Origin: Maricaulis sp.
GTDB taxonomy: Bacteria > Pseudomonadota > Alphaproteobacteria > Caulobacterales > Maricaulaceae
Assembly: GCA_017643585.1 (NCBI GenBank)
Contig: JAEPND010000007.1
Span: 1 to 64,000 of the forward strand
Direction: 5' to 3'
DNA: 64,000 nt
Part shown: positions 8,238 through 18,011 of the stretch, one piece after another
How positions within the stretch are numbered: the first letter of the stretch is position 1
How the letters are laid out: each line of letters begins with the position of its first letter
Program-made: the position numbers and the translations under genes
Notes under the pieces: generated by a model
What the model was told of the DNA's origin: nothing
Seen by the model: only the letters and a program-made list of their open reading frames with translations
Databases searched by the model: none

Positions 8238-8264
8238 GCTCCCATGTGTTGCTGTGTTGGGAGC
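8238..8264. promoter_or_regulatory. Inverted repeat upstream of the pirin gene
   Basis: GCTCCCA and TGGGAGC form a perfect 7-bp inverted repeat with a 13-base spacer, ending six bases before the pirin start codon. The position suits a repressor operator or a leader hairpin. No regulator gene adjoins it. Confidence 0.35.
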
Positions 8265-8329
8265 AATGTAGGGCTTTGCCGGTCGAGGATTAATCTGCCC
8301 GTCGGATTGTTATTGTTTCCCGTTGGGAA

Positions 8330-9688
8330 TTAATCGGGCTGGGCCATCTCGACCTTGATCGTGTCGCTGCCAACCAGGTGTACATCACGCTGGGGATAGG
8401 GGAATTCGATACCGTGCTCGTGGAAGCCGTCCCAGATCGCCAGCAGTACCTCGGAGGTGACGTTGTAGACGCCGTTCTCCGGGTCCCGGATCCAGAACCG
8501 GATCTGCAGGTCCACGCTGTTGTCGCCGAAGCCGATCAGGTGGCAGCGCGTGGCGGGTGAGGCCGCGACCCGGGCCACGCTCTCGGCGGCTTTCACCACC
8601 AGCTCGCGGGCCAGACGGACATCGCTGTTATAGCTGATGCCTATGGTGCGCTTGATGCGCACGGACGGGTCCGAATAGGACCAGTTGATCACCTTGGAGG
8701 TGATGAATTCCTCATTGGGGATCAGGTGCTCATGCCCGTCACGGGTTTTCACCGAGGCAAAGCGCATGCCCAGCGTCGACACCTTGCCATAGGTCTCGTC
8801 GACAGTGACGACATCACCGGGCTTGATCGACCGGTCGAGCAGCAGGATCACGCCGGACACGAGATTGGAAAAGATCTTCTGCAGGCCAAAGCCGATGCCC
8901 AGGCCGATGGCGCCGCCAAAGATCGCCAGTGCGGACAGATTGATACCGAGCGCCGAGAGTGCCATCAGGCCGGCTCCGGCCATCAGCACGATCTGGGCGG
9001 CCTTGGTGATCAGGATACGGGCCGAGGGGTTCAGGCTGGGCAGGTGTTCGACCCGGGTCGACAGCAGCCGCGACAGGAAGCTGGCCACCCAGTAGAACAC
9101 GGCCAGCACGATCGCAGCGCGGATAATGGTCAGGGCAGAGATGCGGCGGTCATTGCCCTCGGCATCCGCGCCCAGGGAAAAGCCCAGCTCGTCCAGGAAC
9201 AGGGCGGTTGGGTCCAGCCAGCCCAGAATGTTCAGGGCTGCCAGGGTCCAGGCGATCAGGGCCACGGTCCGCGACCAGAACGGTTCGGAGATGAAGCTGG
9301 ACAGCAGGCGGATCGCCGCCCACGCCCCCATCAGATTGCTGGCCGAACGCAACAGGTAGACATCGAACTCGGTGGTGCCACCCAACACGTACAGGGCGGC
9401 TGACAACAGGATCCACGCCATGGCCGGCCCGGCGATGGGCTGGATGAAGCGAACTGCCTGGCGTTTGAACCGCTTGAGGGCATCGATGTGGAAAATGCGG
9501 GCAAACACCGCCGTGGTCTGTCGCTTGGTTGCAAAGGCCAGCAGCATTGCAGCACCGACCAGGACCAGCTGGACACCGAAATCGATACTCAGGGCTTCCG
9601 CGCGGGCCCATGCGATGGCCGCCTCGAGGCGTGCCAGCAGCGCAGACAAATCAAGATCGAAACCGGCAGCGGGCTGGGATTGGGACAT
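8330..9688 (-). CDS. Mechanosensitive ion channel, MscS family
   Basis: This 452-aa protein has several N-terminal membrane spans. The pore-lining helix and beta domain of MscS follow: INLSALAIFGGAIGLGIGFG, then LQKIFSNLVSGVILLLDRSI and KPGDVVTVDETYGKVSTLGM. The downstream HLIPNEEFITSKVINWS is also typical. Such channels open under membrane tension during osmotic downshock. The extra N-terminal helices make it a medium-sized MscS homologue rather than the 286-aa minimal form. CAGGAG lies five bases before the ATG. Confidence 0.93.
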   Translation of the reverse strand: MSQSQPAAGFDLDLSALLARLEAAIAWARAEALSIDFGVQLVLVGAAMLLAFATKRQTTAVFARIFHIDALKRFKRQAVRFIQPIAGPAMAWILLSAALYVLGGTTEFDVYLLRSASNLMGAWAAIRLLSSFISEPFWSRTVALIAWTLAALNILGWLDPTALFLDELGFSLGADAEGNDRRISALTIIRAAIVLAVFYWVASFLSRLLSTRVEHLPSLNPSARILITKAAQIVLMAGAGLMALSALGINLSALAIFGGAIGLGIGFGLQKIFSNLVSGVILLLDRSIKPGDVVTVDETYGKVSTLGMRFASVKTRDGHEHLIPNEEFITSKVINWSYSDPSVRIKRTIGISYNSDVRLARELVVKAAESVARVAASPATRCHLIGFGDNSVDLQIRFWIRDPENGVYNVTSEVLLAIWDGFHEHGIEFPYPQRDVHLVGSDTIKVEMAQPD

Positions 9689-9745
9689 CGAATCTCCTGT
9701 CAGAAGAATTCGAGCCTAGGCAATCGGCGCATGCGGGGGAAGGGG

Positions 9746-11797
9746 TCAGCGCCCCTCGCGCCACCAGCCCAGGCCCAGCAGGCCGGTCATGATCAGCACG
9801 ATCAGCAGACCCGGCAGCAATGGCGTACGGGTTGTCGCGCGGACGACATAACGCTCATTGGCCTTCAGCCCCATCCACGAGCGGCCGGAATGATCGGCAT
9901 TGGAGCGGGTGCGGCGAATACCGGGCAGGCGGGCATTGGCGCCATCACCAATGGCATAGACACCCCCGCCGCTGGCATCGACAAACGGGTCGAGTATCGC
10001 GTCGGTCGGACGCAGGTCCGCAAATTCCAGCGGGTTGAGCGGTCCCAAGGCCGCCACCGTGGTCAATGGACCGGACCGCAGGCGCACCAGGCCCGTTCCC
10101 TCTGCCGGCATACGTGCCGAGAAGCGTCCGGACTCATCCTCGCTCATACTCGCGACTTCCTGGCGGCCATCAGGCCAGGTGATCTGCAGGGGCGGTGCCG
10201 TGTCGGCCAGGGTGACACGGTCGACCAGCAACTCCCCGTCCAGCGCCACGGCAGTGAGTCGCTCTTCATCCAGCTCCGGCTCTTTCATCAGCCAGTGCGC
10301 AACCCGTCGGAACATCTCGCCATAAGGGCCGCCGCCCTCGAAACCGCGTGACCAAAGCCAGGTCTGGTCACTCATCACCATGGCGGTACGGCCCTCGCGG
10401 GAGCGTTGCAGGACCAGCAAGGGTTCGCCATCCTCGCTCTCCAGCAGAACCTGGCCGCCCAGGGCAATGCCCTCGATATTGCGCATCCAGCGGCCCCATT
10501 CCGGATCCTCGCCGCCGCCTTCCAGGCCGGCCGTGACCGGGTGGCGCAGGCCCAGCTCGGACATTTGCGGTGTGAAGGGGGCCTCCGACAGCGTGCCAGA
10601 CGGACGCACCGGCAGTACGGTGGACAATTGGGAGCGGAACAGGCTGGGCGGACCGGCGAAGGGCGGTCCCGTCGTCACCAGCAATGCGCCGCCATTTTCC
10701 ACATAGCGGGCCACATTGCCGAAATAACCCTGCATGATGTTGCGACGGCGATAGCGATCGAAAATCACCAGGTCGAACTCTTCCAGGCGTTCATAGAACA
10801 ATTCCTGGACCGGGAAGGGGATCAGCGCCAGCTCGTTGGTCGGTGTGGAGTCACGACGATCCGGCGGCCGCAGGATCGTGAAGTGGACCAGGTCGACGGA
10901 CGGGTCCGACTTCAGGAGGTCACGCCAGGCGCGCGCGCCATTGTGCGGCTCGCCGGTGACCAGCAGGACCCGCAGGCGATCGCGGACACCATTCACAGAG
11001 ACGGCAGCGCGATTGTTGACCAGCGACAATTCCTGGGGGCCGGCCTCGACCTCGATCTCGATCACATTCTGACCGCGCTGTTCGACCGGAACATCAATGC
11101 GAATGGAGCGACCGATCGGAATCCGGTGCAATTGCGGATTGCCACCTTCGAAGCGGAAGGCCACCTGGGCGTTGCCCTGGACCGCCGTGTCCTCGACCCG
11201 GATGGTGAAGCTGGCGCCCTGGCCAACAATGCCATAGCGCGGGCTTTCCTCGATGATCAGCCGCCGGTCACCGGCGCTGGTGTCACCAGGCATGACTTGG
11301 TGCAGGGGCGCATCGATATTGAGCGCGTCAACGGAGGCCGGGGCGTCATGGATCTGACCATCTGTGGTGACCACAATGCCGGCCAGCCGGTCCTGGGGCA
11401 CGCTGGCGAGGGCCGAGCTGACGGCTGCAAAGACTTCTGTGCCGTTGGCGCCTTCGTCGGCCTCAACCTCGACGAGGTCCAGCAAAGGATCATTTTCCGC
11501 CTGCTGGCGCAGGGCCTCGGCCATGGCGTTCGCCGCTTCAGAGCGGCCACCGATATCCATGGACGAACTGGTGTCGGTCACCAGGATGGCGACATCGGCC
11601 AGTGGGTCACGCTCTTCCTCGACCAGCGAGGGATTGGCCAGGGTTAGACCGAGGGCCGCAAGACCCAGCCCGCGCCAGAGCCAGCCGGAGAGTTTCTGGA
11701 TCGCGCCAAAGATCAGCACGGCATAGCCAATCGCAACGAGTGCGATCAGCTGGCTCCAGGGAATGAGCGGCGAGAAGTCGATCGAGGCAGCCGTCAT
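9746..11797 (-). CDS. vWA-domain membrane protein of MoxR operon
   Basis: This 683-aa protein is anchored by N-terminal hydrophobic segments (about 13-52) and a C-terminal helix (LLPGLLIVLIMTGLLGLGWW). A von Willebrand A domain starts near residue 66 with an intact MIDAS motif D75-T-S77-S-S79, followed by VVTTDGQ. The later part (about 290-500) resembles the glutamine-amidotransferase-like fold seen in related proteins. It is the last gene of a four-gene operon, overlapping the previous gene by four bases. MoxR-vWA systems are thought to act as chaperones maturing or inserting metal cofactors; the client here is unknown. Confidence 0.85.
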   Translation of the reverse strand: MTAASIDFSPLIPWSQLIALVAIGYAVLIFGAIQKLSGWLWRGLGLAALGLTLANPSLVEEERDPLADVAILVTDTSSSMDIGGRSEAANAMAEALRQQAENDPLLDLVEVEADEGANGTEVFAAVSSALASVPQDRLAGIVVTTDGQIHDAPASVDALNIDAPLHQVMPGDTSAGDRRLIIEESPRYGIVGQGASFTIRVEDTAVQGNAQVAFRFEGGNPQLHRIPIGRSIRIDVPVEQRGQNVIEIEVEAGPQELSLVNNRAAVSVNGVRDRLRVLLVTGEPHNGARAWRDLLKSDPSVDLVHFTILRPPDRRDSTPTNELALIPFPVQELFYERLEEFDLVIFDRYRRRNIMQGYFGNVARYVENGGALLVTTGPPFAGPPSLFRSQLSTVLPVRPSGTLSEAPFTPQMSELGLRHPVTAGLEGGGEDPEWGRWMRNIEGIALGGQVLLESEDGEPLLVLQRSREGRTAMVMSDQTWLWSRGFEGGGPYGEMFRRVAHWLMKEPELDEERLTAVALDGELLVDRVTLADTAPPLQITWPDGRQEVASMSEDESGRFSARMPAEGTGLVRLRSGPLTTVAALGPLNPLEFADLRPTDAILDPFVDASGGGVYAIGDGANARLPGIRRTRSNADHSGRSWMGLKANERYVVRATTRTPLLPGLLIVLIMTGLLGLGWWREGR

Positions 11798-14508
11798 TGT
11801 CCAAGACGCTCCAGGATATCAGGAATGTGCACCTGGTCGGCCTTGTAATTGCCGGTCAGTGCGTACATGGCGATATTGATGCCAAAGCGCAGGGACAGCT
11901 CTCGCTGGCGCTCGCCGCCATCAACCGGTGCGATGGGGCGTCCATTCTCGTCGACCGCCCAGGCCGCGGCCCAGTCATGCGCTCCGATCACCACGCCGGA
12001 TGTGCCATCACGCGAAGCGCCGTCCGGATTGGCCTCTACCCACACTGCATCGCCGCCGAAACGGCCCGGGAATTCCTGCAACAGGTAGAAAGAGCGTGTC
12101 AGCACGTGATCGCCCGGAATGCGTGCCAGGGGCGGCACATCAATGCTTTCCAGCACTGTGACCAGGCCGCGATGCGGCTCATTCCCGCGCAGCATGGATA
12201 CGTCAGCGTCCTGGGTGTCAAAGATGATCAGTCCGCCGCTTTGCAGATAGGTCGACACGCGTGCCGCTGCCGCTTCAGAGAGCGGTTGCGCGTCATCGGT
12301 GATAGGCCAGTAGACCATCGGGAAGAAGATCAGCTCATGCTTTTCCGGGTCGACGGCCATGGGATTGGCGGGCTCGATGGCGGTTCGACGTGTCAGCTCG
12401 TTGGCCAGGCCGATCAGGCCTTGCCGTGAACGATTATCGCGGGCGGTGTCGCCGGTTTCCACATAGCCAAAATGCAAGTCCAGCGAGGCTTCCAGCGCGA
12501 AAATGTCCACCTCCTGGGCCTCGAGGCGACCGGCCAGGGGCAAGAGGGCAAAGGCGAGCACGACAGCCGCGGCTGCGCGGCCCGGCAATGGCAGGCGCCC
12601 GGCCAGTCCAAGGGCAATAAGAACGTCGAGGATCATCATCACAAGGGCAATCACCAAGAGCGGCGTCTGGAACAGGATCGGCCGGATCCCGTCAAAGCCC
12701 TGGTAGATCACCGAGGGCAGGTCGCGCGGCAGGGCTTCCACGGTCGTATCCGAGGCGATCAGATTGAGCGCTGCGCTGCCCGAGCCGAGGCGATAGAGAC
12801 CTGCCGGGACGCTGGGAGATACGGATGCGGTTTCGAAAATCTCTGCCGGCACGGGGCGGGCGGTGGATGGCGGGCTGGTCAGCTGGCCTTGCCAGTCCAG
12901 GGCCTGGTCAACGACCCAGGCGCCGGTGGCCGGCCCGGTCGCCTCGCCATTTTGCGCCAGTCCCATGACACGCTCCAGCATGCGCGGGAACAGTCCCGAC
13001 AGCGGCAGGTCGGACCAGTTTGGTCCTGCAGTGACGTGAAAGAGCACGATCCAGCCACGACCGCGGCGCTGAGCGGTGACCAGCGGCGTACCGTCTTCCA
13101 GGCGCGCCCAGACACGGTCCGGCGTCGCACTACCCGGCTGGGCCAGGACCTGGCGGTCCACCGTTGCCGTCGCGTCCGTCGGCAGGCCGGCAAAGGGGCT
13201 GTCGATCGAGAAGGGGGCGATACGCTGCGGCTCTTCCCAGTTCAGGGCGCCGCCGAACAGGCGACCGCCTTCCCGCAGGTCCACCGGCAGCAGATCATCG
13301 CCACGGGCGGCCAGGCGCGGTCCTGCAAAGCGCAGCAACAGGCCACCATTGGCCACAAACTCGCCGATCCGCTCATCATCGGTACGGGCATCGTCGACCA
13401 TGACCAGGGCGGCGTAATCGTCTTCGAGCAGCGTACCCAGCGTGCCTCGGCTGGGCGTGGAGATCGGGGCGATGGCGCTCTCGACATAGTGCAGATCTGA
13501 CAGGAGGGGCTGGCCATCTTCCGAGGTCGCCTCGATCAGACCGACACGCGGACGGCGCCAGCGATCGCCCATCAGGCGCACGGACGCGGCGCTGGAGCGG
13601 CCTTCGATCCGGATGCTCGCGATGCGGTTGCGCAGGTCGAGCGGCAGGCTCATTTCGACCCGGGTGCGACCTTCATCGCTGGCAAAATCAGCATCGGCGC
13701 GGGCAATGGCTCGGCCATCTGAACCCAGCGCGACGATACCGACACTGGCTGGCAGGTCGCGGATCGAGCGCAACACGTCGACGGCGAGACCATCGGTCGT
13801 CACTTCCGGCGGTGCGAGGGCGTAGGCGGTGCGGCCGGCATCCGGCTCGATCAGGCGTACCGTGCCAAGATCATTGAGGCTTTCGGCCAGGGCGCGGGCG
13901 CCCGCACTGTCGGTGCCATCGCTCAACCAGGTAATCGCCAGCTCGTCGGCCAGCGCGTCCTGGGCGGCGGCATCGGCCAGTCGCTCTGCTGCTGCGGCAC
14001 GATCAACGGACCAGGCCTGGGGGCGCGTGCTTTCCAGAAGCCGGCGGGCCGTATCGGCGCTGTCCAGCCGGATCGGGGCCGGTGCTGTCTCTCCCGGAGC
14101 GGTGAACAACAGCGCCACCAGCCGGTTGTCTCGTTCGGCATCATTGATCAGCAATTCCGCCCGGCGTTTGGTTTCAGGCCAGGAATTGGCCGCGGCCCAG
14201 CCATTATCAACTACGATCAGCGCCGGACGGTCTTCGTCCTCGACTGCGGGCGGTGTCCAGATCGGACGTGACAGGCCCAGAATGATCAGGGCGGCGATCA
14301 GCAGTCGGAACAGGATCAGCCACCAGGGGGCGTGATGTGGTGTTTCGGTATCATCTGGTGCCCCCAGCAAAAGTCGCAGGGGTGGGAAAATCGCGCGCTT
14401 GGGCGCCGGCGGGGTAGCCCGCAGCAGTAGCCAGAGGGCGGGCAGAGCGAGCAGGCCGGCCAGGGCCAGCGGTGCGCCAAAGGAAAGGGGCCCCAGTCCA
14501 AACATCAA
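11794..14508 (-). CDS. BatA/DUF4159-domain membrane protein
   Basis: This 904-aa protein has an N-terminal aerotolerance-type membrane segment (FGAPLALAGLLALPALWLLL). Long periplasmic-type domains follow, then mid-protein helices near 610-670. The C-terminal DUF4159 domain begins around EVDIFALEASLDLHFGYVET and includes HELIFFPMVYWPI and GGLIIFDTQD. DUF4159 proteins are regularly paired with MoxR, DUF58 and vWA genes in alphaproteobacteria. It follows the DUF58 gene with no gap and overlaps the vWA gene by four bases, consistent with a multi-protein complex. Confidence 0.86.
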   Translation of the reverse strand: MMFGLGPLSFGAPLALAGLLALPALWLLLRATPPAPKRAIFPPLRLLLGAPDDTETPHHAPWWLILFRLLIAALIILGLSRPIWTPPAVEDEDRPALIVVDNGWAAANSWPETKRRAELLINDAERDNRLVALLFTAPGETAPAPIRLDSADTARRLLESTRPQAWSVDRAAAAERLADAAAQDALADELAITWLSDGTDSAGARALAESLNDLGTVRLIEPDAGRTAYALAPPEVTTDGLAVDVLRSIRDLPASVGIVALGSDGRAIARADADFASDEGRTRVEMSLPLDLRNRIASIRIEGRSSAASVRLMGDRWRRPRVGLIEATSEDGQPLLSDLHYVESAIAPISTPSRGTLGTLLEDDYAALVMVDDARTDDERIGEFVANGGLLLRFAGPRLAARGDDLLPVDLREGGRLFGGALNWEEPQRIAPFSIDSPFAGLPTDATATVDRQVLAQPGSATPDRVWARLEDGTPLVTAQRRGRGWIVLFHVTAGPNWSDLPLSGLFPRMLERVMGLAQNGEATGPATGAWVVDQALDWQGQLTSPPSTARPVPAEIFETASVSPSVPAGLYRLGSGSAALNLIASDTTVEALPRDLPSVIYQGFDGIRPILFQTPLLVIALVMMILDVLIALGLAGRLPLPGRAAAAVVLAFALLPLAGRLEAQEVDIFALEASLDLHFGYVETGDTARDNRSRQGLIGLANELTRRTAIEPANPMAVDPEKHELIFFPMVYWPITDDAQPLSEAAAARVSTYLQSGGLIIFDTQDADVSMLRGNEPHRGLVTVLESIDVPPLARIPGDHVLTRSFYLLQEFPGRFGGDAVWVEANPDGASRDGTSGVVIGAHDWAAAWAVDENGRPIAPVDGGERQRELSLRFGINIAMYALTGNYKADQVHIPDILERLGQ

Positions 14509-15405
14509 TCAGACATCCCTTGCCAGTGCGCGATAGAGGGCCAGCACGGCACTCGTTGCGGTCTTGTCAGTTCGGTGTGTGACAATCGTCCAGCCATACT
14601 GGCGGGCCAGATCGGCAAGCGCATCACCATGTTCCCGCCAGCGCTGGCGATAGGTCTTGCGGGCTTCCTCGGCACGACCGAACAACAGGCTGTCATTGGA
14701 ATGCGGGCGCTCGAAACGGGTGCGGCCGGAATAGGGGAAATCCTCTTCCGCCGGATCAACGATGCGCAACATCACACCCTGGGCTTCCAGCACGGCAAAT
14801 CGCGACAGCCGGGCGGCCCAGGTCTCGACCGGATCGAGGAAATCACTGGCCAGGACAACCCGGCCAAAACGGCTGATCTCCGGCGCTTCCACGGCGTTTT
14901 CAGCACCCGGTCCCAGCACAAGGCGACGGGAGACGCGCTCAAGGCCAAGCGCGCCGGTGCGTGGAATGGCGCTTTCACCCAGCACGGAGACGCGTTCACC
15001 GCCCTGGGTCAGAAGGGCTGCGACGGCGATCTGACACACCGCTGCGCGGTCCAGCTTGCTGGGCGTGTGTTTGCCCGACGTGTATTGCATCGACGTGGAG
15101 CCATCGCGCCACAGCCAGATCGTATTGGCGGCTTCCCACTCGTTCTGACGCACAAACAGCTGATTGGACCGCGCGGACTGGCGCCAGTCGATGGCGGCAC
15201 GACCGTCTTCTGGACGGTGATGGCGGTATTGCCAGAAGGTCTCGCCAATGCCGGACCGCCGACGGCCATGCACACCCTGGGCGACGGTCGCAGCTATGCG
15301 CTCCGCCTCCGCCAGCAGGGAGGGCAGGCTGGCCGCCGCCTCTTCGCCTTCATGGCGCAAAGAGACGATGCGGGCTTCCCTATGGCGATCGACGCCCTGG
15401 CTCAT
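14509..15405 (-). CDS. DUF58 domain-containing protein
   Basis: This 298-aa cytosolic-type protein carries the DUF58 core: IDWRQSARSNQLFVRQNEWE and TIWLWRDGSTSM, which is the degenerate vWA MIDAS region, then VVLASDFLDPVETW. The N-terminal HGRRRSGIGETFWQYRHHRP is typical of the alphaproteobacterial branch. It is the second gene of the MoxR operon, starting three bases after moxR. It probably links the ATPase to the membrane vWA and DUF4159 partners. Confidence 0.9.
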   Translation of the reverse strand: MSQGVDRHREARIVSLRHEGEEAAASLPSLLAEAERIAATVAQGVHGRRRSGIGETFWQYRHHRPEDGRAAIDWRQSARSNQLFVRQNEWEAANTIWLWRDGSTSMQYTSGKHTPSKLDRAAVCQIAVAALLTQGGERVSVLGESAIPRTGALGLERVSRRLVLGPGAENAVEAPEISRFGRVVLASDFLDPVETWAARLSRFAVLEAQGVMLRIVDPAEEDFPYSGRTRFERPHSNDSLLFGRAEEARKTYRQRWREHGDALADLARQYGWTIVTHRTDKTATSAVLALYRALARDV

Positions 15406-15408
15406 GAC

Positions 15409-16407
15409 TTAGGCAGCCTGGTCCGCAAGGGTCTGGATCAGACCTTCCAGCGTGTGGCCATCCGCACGGGCCGCGAAGGACAGGGCCATGCGGTGCTTCA
15501 GAATGGGTTCGGCCAGCGCCGCAACATCCTCGGTGGACGGTGCCAGGCGGCCCTGCAGCAGTGCACGGGCACGACAGGCCAGCATCATCGCCTGGCCGGC
15601 ACGCGGGCCTGGCCCCCAGGACACACCTTCACGAACCGCCTCGATCTCGCTTTCATCCGGACGGGCCAGACGCAGCAGGTCAAGAATGGCTTCAAGGACT
15701 TTTTCGCCTACCGGAAGGCGGCGAACGAGGCTTTGAAGCTTGATGATCTCTTCCGCGTTGAGGACCTCGATGGCCTCGGCGGCGGTGGCACCGGTCGTCG
15801 CCAGCAGGACCTGACGTTCCGCATCACGATCCGGATAGGGCACGTCGACACGCAGCAGGAAACGGTCAAGCTGGGCTTCGGGCAGCGGATAGGTGCCTTC
15901 CTGCTCGATCGGGTTCTGGGTCGCCAGCACGTGGAAGGGATGCGGCAGGTCATGGCGTTCACCAGCAACCGTGACATGACCCTCCTGCATGGCTTGCAGC
16001 AGGGCAGCCTGGGTGCGCGGGCTGGCGCGGTTGATCTCGTCGGCCATCAGAAGGCGACAGAAGATCGGACCGGGCAGGAAACGGAAATGACGCTTGCCGT
16101 CATCGCTTTCTTCCAGGATTTCCGAGCCGAGAATATCCGCCGGCATCAGGTCCGGTGTGAACTGGATGCGCTTGGTGTCGAGGCCGGTTGCAACGGCGAT
16201 GGTTTCCACCAGGCGGGTCTTGGCGAGGCCGGGCGCGCCGACCAGCAGGGTGTGGCCACCGGACAGGAGGGCGGTCAGGCAGAGCTCGACCTCTTTTTCC
16301 AGGCCGAAAATGACGCGGCCGATACTGTCTTTCACGGCCGCCAGACGCTCGGTAGCTGCATCCGCTTCGGCGATCAGGTCTGCACCGGGTTCAATCGTGT
16401 CGGTCAT
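15409..16407 (-). CDS. MoxR-type AAA+ ATPase
   Basis: This 332-aa protein has Walker A GAPGLAKTRL, Walker B LLMADEINRA, sensor region TQNPIEQEGTYPLPEAQLDR and the C-terminal lid of the MoxR family. MoxR ATPases act as chaperone-like motors with vWA proteins. It is first in the operon moxR-DUF58-DUF4159-vWA and divergent from the DUF1285 operon, with 82 bp between starts. Confidence 0.95.
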   Translation of the reverse strand: MTDTIEPGADLIAEADAATERLAAVKDSIGRVIFGLEKEVELCLTALLSGGHTLLVGAPGLAKTRLVETIAVATGLDTKRIQFTPDLMPADILGSEILEESDDGKRHFRFLPGPIFCRLLMADEINRASPRTQAALLQAMQEGHVTVAGERHDLPHPFHVLATQNPIEQEGTYPLPEAQLDRFLLRVDVPYPDRDAERQVLLATTGATAAEAIEVLNAEEIIKLQSLVRRLPVGEKVLEAILDLLRLARPDESEIEAVREGVSWGPGPRAGQAMMLACRARALLQGRLAPSTEDVAALAEPILKHRMALSFAARADGHTLEGLIQTLADQAA

Positions 16408-16489
16408 CGCCCTAAATTCCTCTCCGAAACAGATGACTTATATGTCCTTCAATGTGCGTCGAGCATGGCGTTGCAGGAACGAGGTGTCC

Positions 16490-17065
16490 ATGCCTACCGA
16501 TACCGAAATGGCCAACGGATTACAGTCGCTGCTCAAGGCAGCAGAGAGCGCCGGGCAGGGATTGCCTCCCGTCGATCGCTGGAATCCGGAGTATTGCGGC
16601 GAGATGGACATGGTCATCAAACGGGATGGCTCCTGGTGGCATGAAGGCACGCGTATCACCCGGGAACGTCTGACACGCTTGTTTTCGACAATCTTGCGTA
16701 AAGATGACGACGGCGTTCATTATCTCGTCACGCCGGTCGAGAAAATCGGTATCAAGGTCGAGGTCGCGCCCTTCCTGGCCGTACGAGTCGACCGGGTCGG
16801 CGAGGGGGCGGACCAGCAACTGCTATTCACAACAAATTTCGGTGATGTGGCCTCGGCGGGCCCGGATCATCCCATTGAAATCCGCTGGGATGGTGATCGC
16901 GAGGAGCCGGTTCCCCTGGTGCGGATTCGCGGACAGCTCGATGCGCTGATGTCCCGACCGGTGTTTTACGAACTGGCTGAGATCGCCGTGGAGCATGACG
17001 GCGTCACCGGTGTGTGGAGCCAGGGTGAGTTCTATCCGCTGGAGGTTGATGGTGCAGACGCCTGA
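16490..17065 (+). CDS. DUF1285 domain-containing protein
   Basis: This 191-aa protein starts MPTDTEMANG after a GAGGTG site. The family hallmarks are PVDRWNPEYCGEMDMVIKRD and GSWWHEGTRITRERLTRLFS early, with GVHYLVTPVEKIGIKVEVAP later. DUF1285 proteins are small beta-rich proteins of unknown function. The gene order DUF1285-Nudix-DUF6111-CCA transferase suggests a link to RNA or nucleotide housekeeping, but this is contextual only. Confidence 0.92.
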   Translation: MPTDTEMANGLQSLLKAAESAGQGLPPVDRWNPEYCGEMDMVIKRDGSWWHEGTRITRERLTRLFSTILRKDDDGVHYLVTPVEKIGIKVEVAPFLAVRVDRVGEGADQQLLFTTNFGDVASAGPDHPIEIRWDGDREEPVPLVRIRGQLDALMSRPVFYELAEIAVEHDGVTGVWSQGEFYPLEVDGADA

Positions 17066-17669
17066 AGCCTTTCTCCAGCGCCTGCAGGACCGGCTGGATC
17101 CGGTGGACAGTCAGGGCTCCCTGCCTGTGCGTGGGGATGGCGACCTCAATGGCGCCCCGGCCCCGACGGGGCGGGCGCTGCGGTCGGCAGCCGTGATTGC
17201 TCCCTTGTTGCTGCATGACGGGCCTCCGCGTTTCCTGTTTACAGAGCGCGCCGCCCATCTCAGCCAGCATGCGGGCCAGGTCAGTTTTCCGGGGGGGCGG
17301 GTCGATCCCACCGATTTGACGCCGGCGGACGCGGCGGTGCGCGAACTGCATGAAGAGGTCGGGATTGATCCTCTCTATGTCGACATGATCGGCCGGTTCG
17401 ACAGTTATGAGACGGTCACGGGATACGAGGTTCAGCCCTTCGTGGGAATTGTGCGTCCCGGATACCGCTTGTCGATCGATCCGAACGAGGTTGCACTGAC
17501 CTTTGAAGCGCCGGTGGACTTTCTGATGAACCCGGTCAATCACGAGCGTCACAGCCGCACCTGGCAGGGGCGCGAGCGGCATTTCTATGCCATGCCGTGG
17601 AATGGGCATTATATATGGGGAGCGACCGCAGGCATGTTGAAGTCGCTCTATGACAGGCTTTACGGGTAG
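17049..17669 (+). CDS. Nudix hydrolase, CoA pyrophosphatase type
   Basis: This is about 206 aa. HAGQVSFPGGRVDPTDLTP, followed by AAVRELHEEVGIDPL, forms a Nudix box with the upstream LLL(x)SQHAGQVSFPGG context of the NudL/CoA diphosphatase branch. That branch cleaves CoA and its derivatives to 3',5'-ADP and phosphopantetheine. The start overlaps the DUF1285 stop by 17 bases; ATG 17049 and GTG 17052 share the GGAGG at 17041-17045, so either may be used. Confidence 0.88.
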   Translation: MVQTPEAFLQRLQDRLDPVDSQGSLPVRGDGDLNGAPAPTGRALRSAAVIAPLLLHDGPPRFLFTERAAHLSQHAGQVSFPGGRVDPTDLTPADAAVRELHEEVGIDPLYVDMIGRFDSYETVTGYEVQPFVGIVRPGYRLSIDPNEVALTFEAPVDFLMNPVNHERHSRTWQGRERHFYAMPWNGHYIWGATAGMLKSLYDRLYG

Positions 17670-17672
17670 ATC

Positions 17673-18011
17673 ATGGTCCGCATCACAATTATTGAAATCC
17701 TGTCCTTCCTCTTGCCCTTCGCCCTGTTTTTCCTGTGGCGGATGGTCAGCGCGTCGGAAGCCGCCGCCAAGCCGGCGCCAGTTCTGAGACTGGCTGCAGC
17801 TGGGGCTGCGACCGCGGTCGTGGTCATGATCGGGCTGGTTTTGCTGGACAGTTCCCGTGGCGGTTATGAAGGCGATCAATACGTCCCGCCGCGCCTGGTG
17901 GATGGCGAAATCCAGCCCGGCTACTTCATTCGTTCCGGCGAGGCTGATGAAGATGCTGACGAAGACTCAGAGGACGATGCGGTAGACCCGCCAAACGATG
18001 ATCCGCAATGA
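17673..18011 (+). CDS. DUF6111 family small membrane protein
   Basis: This 112-aa protein has two hydrophobic helices (IIEILSFLLPFALFFLWRMV and LAAAGAATAVVVMIGLVLL). A short periplasmic-type segment with YVPPRLVDGEIQPGYF and a strongly acidic tail follow. This matches a conserved alphaproteobacterial family located between the Nudix and CCA transferase genes. It overlaps the next gene by four bases (ATGA). The function is unknown. Confidence 0.85.
   Translation: MVRITIIEILSFLLPFALFFLWRMVSASEAAAKPAPVLRLAAAGAATAVVVMIGLVLLDSSRGGYEGDQYVPPRLVDGEIQPGYFIRSGEADEDADEDSEDDAVDPPNDDPQ

Noticed and set aside
14575-16644. 689-codon plus-strand frame across DUF58 and moxR
   Set aside because: It lies antisense to two clear genes and has low-complexity Gly/Gln/Arg composition typical of shadow frames.
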